Positions 55,121 to 64,000 of a stretch of 64,000 nt of DNA are shown one piece after another. Position 1 is the first letter of the stretch. Each line of letters begins with the position of its first letter. The notes beneath the pieces are model-generated. The model ran no database searches and was not told the origin of the DNA. It worked only from the letters and a program-made list of their open reading frames with translations. The DNA is from Oscheius dolichura. Its lineage: Eukaryota; Nematoda; Chromadorea; Rhabditida; Rhabditidae. Where the stretch lies: NCBI GenBank assembly GCA_932521035.1, contig OW051497.1, forward strand, positions 2,294,001 through 2,358,000, read 5' to 3'. Position numbers and translations under genes: made by a program.

Positions 55121-56875
55121 TTCCCTCAACAATGCTCTTTGTCCTTATTGATCTTCCATGTGTTTCTCACACACTCACAGTTGGCCTGCCCTCTCCTGTC
55201 CAGCCGTTTGCGTAACCCCCTGCCCCGACTGTCCCTGTTCACTTTTCTTTATGCCCTTCGGCGCTCTTGATCCCTTTTTTTCCCATTCCCTTCACAGTTG
55301 GAATGATCTCCGTTCCCCACTTTTCCCAGATCTCTCCCCTCTCTCTCTGCTGTGTTCCTCGTCATCTATCACAATTGATATCGGTTCCTCGTTGGTCATC
55401 ATTCTAGCTGACCGACGGCTTTCCCCTCTGCTCATCACGATTGATACCCCCAAATTTCACTGGAAGGCAGTTTGAATAAATCTCCTACAGGTTATGACAT
55501 CACGTCTAGACAAGCGTTTTGCAAGAATTTCGAACCTCAGGTGGGCGACCGCGGACCGCTGCAGACAAGGGTCAACGCGCGAGTTTGCACCGGCTATCTT
55601 CAGCTGTAGCCATTCGGAAAGACAGAAATGGGAGCAAGTGTCAATAGCTTTTGGAACGGCGTATTATACCGCCTGCCTGGAGGGAGAACTCCGGAGAAGG
55701 AAAATATTTTCCTCCTTGTTAGGCTACTCTTCCGTTTGTTTCCTCCACTTTATCCTGGCTAACGCGTTTCCTATTTTATTGCCAGACCATTTCCTTTACG
55801 CGGGGTGGGAGCCGCCGACGCGCTTTTGCCTTAAAAGCTCGATTTGCTTGAATTAAAAAGCAACAGATCCCTTCTTGAGCTAGACTGTCGTTTCAGATCC
55901 CTTTTTGAGCTAGAATGATGTGCCTCCCTATTCCACCCGTTTTCATCTTGTCTGATCTGCCTGAAAAACCGTGCTCAGGGAGAAATCGATGGGCTAGAGG
56001 CGCGTGATAAACTCATCTTTATTCTCTCCAGTCCCCTCTTTGTCCCCCTACAGTGCATTGATTTCCCATCATTTTTCCTGTATGATATCATCGTGCACGT
56101 GAACAATTAACATCCGAGTCCGCTTCACAGTCGTCTGTGCGCCCCCACCATTCATTTAGCTCAGGTCGGGCAGCTCCCCTTTAAAATGGACTGTTAAGCA
56201 TTTACCTGCCTGTTCTATTTTCAGTAGTTCTTGATCCTCACGTTCTTTAAAAACGCCAAATTTGGGCTTTCGATGTTTTCGTTCTTCTTGCACCCTTTGC
56301 TGACGCATATCCTTGTCCTGTCTGCAAGGGGAGAAATAGAGCTAGCCTTTCGGGCATCCACATGTTTACCGTTTTGCAGCAGGGGGCATAACTTATTCCA
56401 ACTGTCAAGAAACCCTTGGGAGCGGACCAATCTCATCTGAATAGATTGGCTCGTTCCAAAGGCTGCTAGACATAGCGGACGGGTGGCTGGATGGGCAAAT
56501 GAGTATGAGCTACTCCTAGCAACTAGCCGGCCAGATGATGTCACAGGCTATATCCGTGGTCCAACAAAGACCAACCCATAGTGTAATATGTAAAAGACGG
56601 TCGGTCAAAAGACAACAAGCGGAGGATATTTTCGGTACCGCTCTTACGGGCCGAGTATCACGTCAGCATGTTTATTTCAAGCACTTTCTCAACTTTCTTC
56701 GAACGGGGAAAACAGCCCGAGACATCCGTTTTTCGTCCCCGGGTCCCTGGGTCTCTCTCCCTCTCGGGTCGGGGCCCAGACAGGGACAGTCCATCGATCT
56801 GAATTGGCTCTGTTCTGTTCTGGTTTTTCTCTTCTCTTCTTTCTCTCGTTTTTGCTAGCCATCTGTTTCAGAGCG
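55121..56875. other. Intergenic, nothing recognised
   Basis: C/T-rich spacer with a 120-codon plus frame (55494-55856) that lacks splice or domain support. Confidence 0.5.
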
Positions 56876-57980
56876 ATGCTAGTTAACAATTTGTGGGAAT
56901 TTGTTTGTGATTCTCCTCGTAATACAAAGAAAAACGAGAAGGTCAAGAAGGACAGTAAGATGGTGTCTACCAACACTTGTAGGTTCTTTGTTTATCTTCT
57001 GGGGAATCCTACCCGGGCTCTGTTTCAAACAGATTGAAGAAGTCATCAATTGCAGCGAAGGAAAGTTCTCCGATCCCCGCCACGCAGTCCCAGCCATCAA
57101 CTGAAATTGGTCCGCTGACAACGACCCCTACGCGTCCGATTCCCAGGTCGGTTTGGATCAAAGGGAGTGCATGGAATAATATTTGAGAATCGCACATAAT
57201 GCGAACATTTCTAGAAAGAAGACTTCGCCAGAGAGTGTTACTCCTGATCAGCTTCTGCACCGCGTGGATAACCACTTGGACAAAGAATACTCTAACATTG
57301 GAGTCCGTATGGTCCGCGCTCTTCTCGAACAGGCAGCCAACGATCCTCATCCTCCTTGCCCGGTTAAAATACAGCTTGCTATGGAATACATGCCCGACAC
57401 TTTTAGCTATGATGAAGCCTGTAAGTTGCAGTCCCTCCAACATATGTTCCATAAATCGTTTTTAGTGTTCCTGGTAAAGGAGTACTTCAAGAAGGTTGGA
57501 GGATCGAAGCTGGCCAACTACAATCGTGTGCTTGGTTATCGGAACGATCTGCGCACTGTCAAAATTAGTAAGTTTCATATAGATTAATTAATACATTTTT
57601 GGTTCAGAGATGACGGAGAGTAAGATGCATAGCCAGCTGATTGATGTCGAGAGGAAAGGTTCGCGTTTTCTTATTAGAGAAGCTAGAATTTTATTTCCAG
57701 TCAGCCTGATTGACAGTATTCCTGAGCCTTCTGCTGTTGAAATGAAGAGTTCGGGTAAGGATTTTCTTCTCTTTTTAATCTTAGGGGCCCATTTTGATCT
57801 TCCGGAAGAAAGAGCATGGGAAAGTCATATGCACAATCTTCTGATCTTAAAAGTCATTTCTTTAGGAAGGCCGGGAATTCCCCACATTCTATGGAGGGTG
57901 AGTAGATAACTGATTGTTTTGCTTGCAGAAGGGCAGAAATAACTACGGGATGGGCGCATAGGCAGAAGCGACCCGGGTGA
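56876..57980 (+). CDS. Unrecognised protein, ~245 aa
   Basis: An acceptor (CTGTTTCAG) ends 6 nt before ATG 56876. Exons join in phase: MLVNNLWEFVCDSPRNTKKN...NTC, a Ser/Thr/Pro-rich linker (KESSPIPATQSQPSTEIGPL), an exon with QLLHRVDNHLDKEYSNIGVR, VRALLEQAANDPHPPCPVKI and EYMPDTFSYDEA, then FLVKEYFKKVGGSKLANYNR, KMTESKMHSQLIDVERK and a variable end. The central helical part looks like a folded domain but I do not recognise it. The last two exons (from about 57881 and 57929) are uncertain; the stop at 57978 depends on their phase. Confidence 0.6.
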
Positions 57981-58730
57981 GTCCAGGGAGGTCTCTTGTC
58001 GTTTCCTTTCACTGCTCCTCCAGTGCGCTAAAAGGCGATGCTATCTTGAAGAAATCAGTGTCTCCGTGTTAATTTTGAAACATTGAGCGGTCGCTCTTTA
58101 TTTACTCCTATCAAATCACGGTTAGCACGAGACATGGCCCCACGTGGGCACAGATTAATTCTTGGCCTGTTCCTTTTATGGAAAAGTTCCTTGATGAATA
58201 ATAATTTCAGCCAGCTCTCCTGAGTTCTACCACACGTCGATCTCTTCTGGTCATCTCGTTTGTGGTTAGAGTGAGCTCACTTTTCCAAGAAACGGTTTTC
58301 TACTTCTGGTCTGTATATTGTGTAACCATCAAAAACTCCAATACGTTGTATCCCCTGTCATATTTACGGGATCCTCTTCACTTAGCCGTTTCTAATTTTA
58401 TAGTTCCCCATATTTGTTGAATAAATTCATTTCTACGAGCAGCAATCTAATTCGAGTCGTAATCAAGTCTCTGGAAAAGTTGACAGTTTGCACCCTGTCC
58501 CGATCTCCCCACCCTAGTTTGGCATTAATCATCTCTCCCGTTATCTGCCAATAAACACTCGTGAAAAAAACTTTGCATCTGATCAGTCAAAACTGCTGTT
58601 TGTTTATGGATTATCGCTAGTTGTGCTGTGCCTTTGTTCCTTTTTTGTACTATCCCCCTTGATTATCTATCCAAACCAATACAAATGAGAACAATATTCA
58701 TTTCCTGATCGGAGAGAGAGATACAATAAG
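57981..58730. other. Intergenic, nothing recognised
   Basis: Spacer between converging genes. Confidence 0.5.
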
Positions 58731-59250
58731 TTAAGAATTTTGACTGAATCTGTTGGCTCGATTTCCCCTCTTGTAGGTCTTCTCGAATTCGATTTGATAG
58801 TTGGTCTTCTCCGTGTCCGAATAATTGAAGCAGTGGACATCTCCTTTCACTTCCAATCCGTCCTGATACCCTAAGGTTAGGCAGCAGGTCTGGATGTGCC
58901 ATCGGTCCCCAATGGAGTAGTTGCAGTTAGGGCATTTGAACAGGCGGATTGCGCCAGTCTGGGTAGCTGAAAAGGAGAAAGACGTTGTAGGTAAAGAGGA
59001 CTAGTAATTGAAGGGGCATATTTTAAAGAACTTCTACAGTGTTTCCGGGCTCTAGATCTCCAATAGTTCGGAACTCGCGGAATCTTTTAGAAGCAAAAAG
59101 CACTGGGTGGAGGACAGGGCGACCTGTTCTGACCATTTATCAATATCCAGAGGCTGGGTACAAGCGCTCTTGGACCCTACTTCTATGTAAGAAGTAATGT
59201 AACTTACCCAAGAGGCTAAGGAAGAGCACGAAGCACAGTCTCGGGAGCAT
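58731..59250 (-). CDS. Small secreted cysteine-rich protein
   Basis: Two exons in phase 1: 59250 to about 59208 (MLPRLCFVLFLSLL, signal peptide) and about 58969 to 58731. The mature part of ~80 residues has CPNC, TCCL and VHCFNYSD, five cysteines in total, then a basic tail (EKTYKRGNRANRF). A CATAAAAG element lies ~45 nt upstream of the start. No family recognised; secretion is inferred from the signal peptide. Confidence 0.75.
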
Positions 59251-60803
59251 GGTAGTAAGGGGAGGGTGGGGAACTCGCCAGATGAACCGCGCTTTTATGC
59301 TAATCTGCTATCAGCCCATTCATAAGCACACTTATCAGTGGACACAATTTTGGGGTTGATAGGAATCCGCAACGGCAGGGAAGTTTAACTTTTTTCTTAT
59401 CTGGACTCTAAAAGCCGTTCCTCTTCCTGACATTTGTTGATGTTTTGACGGCTCAAAACAAGGCACCGGTAAACATTTGCGAACCCTGTGTACAAGAGAT
59501 AGTGGCCTCCTTCCCGGTTGAGGTTACGGTTACGGCTAGAAAATAACAGAACCTCTGAGGACGCCAAATGTTTTCGACGTTCTTAGATCGACCTCTTCAC
59601 ATGAAGAAGGGCATGCTCTTCGTAAACAATGTGATAGTGCATCGTAGGGTTGTTTGCACCCTCTCTAGTGATCATAAATGGTTTCTGGCTGTCCCTCTCA
59701 CCCCAGAAACTGTTCTTTGTTTTTTGCAAGCTCTCGAATGAAGGGAGTTCGTCTATTCTCTGATTACCGAAGACCTGCTTACTTGGCACCTTGATCAGCA
59801 AACAGGGCCCCCGCTATAAAGATTATTGCACAATGCAGGCTAAGCAACCTCAGTTGCTTGTTTGTAGAGTAGAGGCTTTTGCTTATACCCCTTGACGCTG
59901 ACAAGCTTTGGACACTAACTTTTTGAATTTCTTGGTATTCGGCGATAACGGTTCATAAAACTGTTTTCCGGGCGGATTGCTACAGGAAAAAGTGTGGGCC
60001 GCTTCCTTGATAGAAGTGTTGGCTAACGGCCAGGAATGGTTGACGTAAGCGTTTACAAGCTCCCACTCGGAGACACGGATACGAGCCGTGGACTACTTTT
60101 TCACTCGTTAAAACGGTTCTGGGGTAGTCTCTTAAAAATTAGCCCTGGCATAAGGGGCGGTTTAATCGTTTATGACCCCGAAACGAGACTAGAACCCCCT
60201 AAAGTGTAGGACCATTGAAAAACTGTAGTGCAGAGTTGTGCTACAGCACTAACCCAAAAAGACCCGGATATAATTCGTCTCTAAAACCCTCCGTCAAAAA
60301 CTGTACAGGTCCCAGTGTTGCATCAATTTCTCCGGATTTTTAGCCGATAATCGTTTCCTAAGACGGTCAAACTGCCCACGTTCTAATCAGTTTCAAAGAA
60401 TTTGACTTGCCCTCCGTCGTGTTTACCTACGACTTATTCAAATCTTCAGGGCCAAGTAGCTTATCTTATCACAACCTTTTACCCCTACTTCTTTGCCAAT
60501 CCAAGACTAGAGTTACCGCTTAGTAAAGACCATTCACCGACAGGCTACAATTTATTTTTGTGAAAAAAAGGAAAATAGAATATCTACAGAAAGATGATTT
60601 TTTGTGACTAGAGGTGGAAAGTTCTGCAATTATGCTAAGGTTTGTGAGAAATGACACGTGACTATTGTGGAAGCTAATTACAGGGAAAAAAATAAAATGA
60701 AATTGATAAATAAAATAAAAAATTTGAATGATATTGAGTAAAAAAGGTGCACAACCGAGGATGGGAAAAGCGCTACCAGAAAAATAGAATAAAATACAGG
60801 ATA
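59251..60803. other. Intergenic, nothing recognised
   Basis: About 1.5 kb with no convincing exon on either strand. Confidence 0.5.
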
Positions 60804-62685
60804 TTAGTGGGTAAATGGATGGTTACCGGGGGAGTAGGGTGGAGGAGGTGTTCCAGGAGGACGGGGCTCCCATCGTGCTCCCATACGGAGGGGGTCGGAT
60901 CGTCGACGATGTTCTGGACAGTTCATCAGTTGAGAAGAAGAAGGAGAGGAGGACGTAGTACTCGGGCCAGGAGCTCCTTCGATTGACCTAAGAATTGTAC
61001 CGTACTCCCTTTTAAAGTAATCTCTACCTTCTAACTTGATCCACTTTATGTCTAGCAATGCCCATTCCTTCATATTTCATACAGTGCACGTCTTCGGTGG
61101 CCACGGCAGGGACCAGTTCAGTTAACTCTCTCAAATTGGAAAGTAAAGATCCTACAGTAAATCAAAAACCTGTGGCATCTAAATATATTCTCTGTATTTT
61201 GGGAGTAATTCAGGTAAGCGTCCGAGAGCCCTTTCATCCCACGGCGAAACAGAAACATCTTGCTCACTTCTGCATCATTTCGAATCTTCCGACATTGCTG
61301 TTCTGCTTTTTCGCGTTCTTGAATCACTTTGATCAGCTGAATGCATCTGTTTGTTCCAAGAAAAGTATAAACAAGAAATGGTATCTTTGGGATTACCCGA
61401 TTAAGGGGTAAAAGTCCTCGAAACTGCAAACCTGGCGTCTCGCCGCATTTCAAGGAAAAGCCCAAAACAAATAGTACCCAGACGAGGCAGGTTTCAGGAT
61501 TTTCTCCTGGGAAAGTGACAAACCTCAGCGAGTTGGGATCGAACTTGATCTCCGTCCGAATAGCGACCTCTGTTGAAAACACCAGGGGTTCGAATTCTGT
61601 TGATCTCCTTCTCCAGCCTCTTCTCTTTCTCCATCAGCAGCAAAAGTTTCTTCTCAGATTTATGCATCTCCTCCTCTTGGGCTGACATTTTCCGAAGTTC
61701 CTGAAAGATTTCCTCTATTTTTTAGCGTTACGGTATTCTGATTGTCTTTTCTTTTAAACGTTCCCAGGTTGCCTAATTTTCTTAGCGTGCCGCCGGGACG
61801 GAAGACAAAGCGACGACATTTGCGTGTGAGCTGAATAATAACGAGTCATAGGAAGACACGCAACAGATACCACAGCTTGCGTTATTTCCAGCAATTCCGT
61901 CCAAAGAAAGAGAGAATGGAATTAACTTTTTGGGGGTAAATAAGGAAACGACTCTCACGTACTTCGCTGTTTTTCAGTGTCTCCTCAGCCAGGGCTAATT
62001 GCTGTTCGGAGTGAAGGACCATCAACTCTTTCATTCTAGCGGAGACGTCATCTGAAGGTGCCATTATTCACAGAGAAGGAGAAATGAAATTGTACCTATG
62101 GCTGAATTTCCTCCATGCTTGGCCCATTGGCTGAAACGGGCGGCTCCTCTCTTCTGGAGCTCCGCCATCTTGATGGCTAACTTGCTGAAAAGGAGAGATT
62201 GGGTTACTGTAATTCAATTAAAATATACCTGGCAGCTTCAAAGTCAGTAAGAGCTTCATCTAAACTGGGAGACGTGGTGCCGCCTTTAATTATGTCCAAG
62301 ATGCGACCAGTGGATTGCGTCTTCTTCTGCCCACGCCCTACCATAATTGGCGGATCTGGAAGTGTGAGAAGTAAGAGCTCGTTATTAAAACTTGAGAGAA
62401 TGAAATTATTGCCCCTAGTAGGAGGAAGAAGAACGCATTTGATCAAGAGTACTGAGTGTCTGCGCAAACATGAAAGGGAACAGATGGCCAATAAAGAGAA
62501 ATTGCGCGTTTGAGGAAGGAAGCTAACGTCAAGGACGTCGAGACGGCTTCCAAAAAACTTTGAGCAGCCCTTAGTTGGCAGTTCTTACTATTTTAAGCTC
62601 ATAGCTTGGAATAAAGAAGGGACTCACCTGGTCTTTCTGCTCCCGCCGAGCGGCGACGATGGCCACCTATGGCGGCGCTCAGCAT
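60804..62685 (-). CDS. Coiled-coil protein resembling Pil1/eisosome family
   Basis: Start at 62685 directly after acceptor CCAG: MLSAAIGGHRRRSAGAERP, then PPIMVGRGQKKTQSTGRILD, a long amphipathic region (DFEAARKLAIKMAELQKRGA, FSQWAKHGG, DDVSARMKELMVLHSEQQLA, AEETLKNSEELRKMSAQEEE, LLLLMEKEKRLEKEINRI), RSQLAEVIQEREKAEQQCRK and ELTELVPAVATED. The C-terminus is disordered, Ser/Pro-rich, with a PPPPY motif before the stop at 60804. The helix layout (a basic start, a W-containing short motif before D-D-V-S, then E/K-rich helices) is like Pil1/LSP1 BAR-type membrane-curving proteins; this is a tentative fold-level resemblance. The joins between about 61580 and 61140 are the least certain. Confidence 0.6.
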
Positions 62686-64000
62686 CTGGTACTTGAGTAG
62701 TACTTACTTCCTGAAAGCGTAATAATTATGGGGATAGGGGCAAAGAACTCTTCCAAAAAAGCGGGATCAAGAATTAGAGTGCTGAAAAAGTTGGTCTTGT
62801 GGGGCCAAAGGGACCTCCAATGAGTTTAGTATAATGACCACCTCTCTAGGAAACGAATGGTTTATGTATAAGAAGGCCATTAGGATGCTCATTGCCCTTA
62901 ACATCTCATCCCCGGAAAAGAAGAAGAAAGCGAAGAAGGGCTGCCACTCCCAGTAAGAGCCTAGCAGAAAAAGCCTTGCTATTCCTTTCCAGGCACACAA
63001 ACAATGAGTAAGCCGACAAGAAAAGGACCGCTTTTTTCGGAGAAGGAAAACTGGAAAACTACGTGTTGAGCGGATGATAAAGTTTTATTCCACCCCTCTG
63101 CAAAAACTTGAGGAGGTAAAAAGTAAAATGTCACGCCATGGGAACGGGGTAGCACAGCCCAGCGAATTGAATAAACAGGTAAAGTTACCAGGGAAACTAC
63201 TGATGCGGAAGGGGTCAGAGAATGTGCCAGGAGGAAGGGGGAAAGCCGTCCAAAGAAAGGAAATGACGCTGTAGACGTAAGAACAGAAGAGGAGCCATGC
63301 AATTAACTAAATTGGCTGTAGTTGTGCGACAGATCCGGCCACATGCAGGCAGAGAGAAACAAGTAACACAGGAAAACTCATCATATTTCTCTTTTGCGGC
63401 AGGGGGAGATCTCTCAAGAGCAAACAGTAATCCAAATGAAAATTTATGAAAAACCAGTCAGGCGCGTGTATTCTGACCTAATTTAAATGAATAAATTATG
63501 ATTGATGTAAGAAGTCTTGGAGTACTATTCTCGGAGAGGAAATAAGCACCCCGGGGAATCGGACTAATAGCGCCTTGTCAGAAACCAATGCCGGGGGTGA
63601 TTGTTTCCGGGCTGAATAGCTAATGTTTGCTGTTCTTATCTACTCATTTGAATGGGATTTAAGTCGGGACAATACGTATTACAGGTAGTCGGATCTCTCT
63701 TAAAATAAACGGAAAAGCCGTGACTTATTAACCGTATTGACCGTGGCGAGAGAAAGATATGTGTCCTTGTCATGAGGTAATGAGGTAGAGGGACGCTAGG
63801 GGGACCGTTCGAGGTCACCGATTGCACACAAAGGATGGCCATATGGCATGCGCACCGCACCCACCGCAGCCCACAGCAAGGTTCACCTTTCACTCGCAGT
63901 CGGTTTCTTTTTGATATTGACCGCAGGCGGAAAGGAGAACCGTGACGACTTAGCCCAATTTCTGGAGGCAAAAACTTGAAAAAAGTGAGGAGGGGATCTC
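62686..64000. other. Intergenic, nothing recognised
   Basis: No splice-consistent gene. Minus frames at 62979-63302 and 63636-63971 have no domain or supporting context. Confidence 0.5.

Noticed and set aside
55494-55856. 120-codon plus-strand frame
   Set aside because: No splice or domain support; high GC content makes long chance frames likely here.
1-64000. CRISPR arrays, bacterial operons, phage or plasmid features
   Set aside because: The window is eukaryotic, with spliced genes throughout; no evenly spaced direct repeats of CRISPR type are seen.

Overview
The window is nuclear DNA of a nematode, most likely a free-living or rhabditid-like one. Support comes from two cuticle collagen genes (N-terminal membrane segment, R-x-x-R site, short Gly-X-Y blocks), UNC-6-type netrin, a C-type lectin gene, a tandem UGT cluster, and compact genes with mostly 37-45 nt GT-AG introns. 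Many genes have a splice acceptor (TTTCAG/TTTAG) 0-20 nt before the start codon with no upstream exon, which suggests spliced-leader addition. I cannot name the species.

Layout. 1-840 (-) cuticle collagen, cut by the window edge. 1.1-2.9 kb (+) unrecognised gene with tandemly duplicated 63-72 nt exons. 3.1-5.8 kb: a small gene split inside its first coding exon by a complete 2.3 kb DNA transposon with ~283 bp inverted repeats and a pogo/CENP-B-like transposase. 7.2-7.5 kb ubiquitin-like gene. 9.7-10.8 kb second collagen. 11.0-11.4 kb small gene. 12.8-14.8 kb (-) MFSD8/CLN7-like transporter. 15.8-16.6 kb (-) GuaD-type deaminase. 17.5-18.8 kb (+) unknown gene ending next to a second, ORF-less transposon of the same group, itself interrupted by a TTAA-type MITE. 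20.6-21.5 kb (-) acidic protein with a tRNA-Ala in its intron. 22.9-24.7 kb (-) unknown protein. 25.6-28.5 kb (-) chromodomain protein. 29.5-30.2 kb (-) RNA polymerase II subunit RPB7. 30.5-31.7 kb (-) two-domain C-type lectin. 32.6-32.8 kb (-) neuropeptide-like precursor. 34.5-40.2 kb (-) netrin with an intron-containing tRNA-Ser in one intron. 42.7-44.3 kb (-) multi-pass membrane protein. 45.9-53.1 kb (+) three tandem UDP-glucuronosyltransferases. 53.6-55.1 kb (+) cation diffusion facilitator. 56.9-58.0 kb (+) unknown gene. 58.7-59.3 kb (-) small secreted Cys-rich protein. 60.8-62.7 kb (-) coiled-coil protein resembling the Pil1/eisosome family.

The genes are mostly unrelated housekeeping, cuticle, secreted, signalling and detoxification functions, as expected of a metazoan chromosome arm. 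The most unusual signal is the transposon group at 3113-5449 and 18946-19949. Both copies end in CAAGGGAAGG, make a 3-bp target duplication, probably sit inside coding exons, and carry in each inverted repeat a conserved tRNA-like block with an A-box and a B-box-like motif of the RNA polymerase III promoter. Exon models were made by eye from reading frame, splice consensus and phase; exact boundaries in the low-confidence genes may be wrong.
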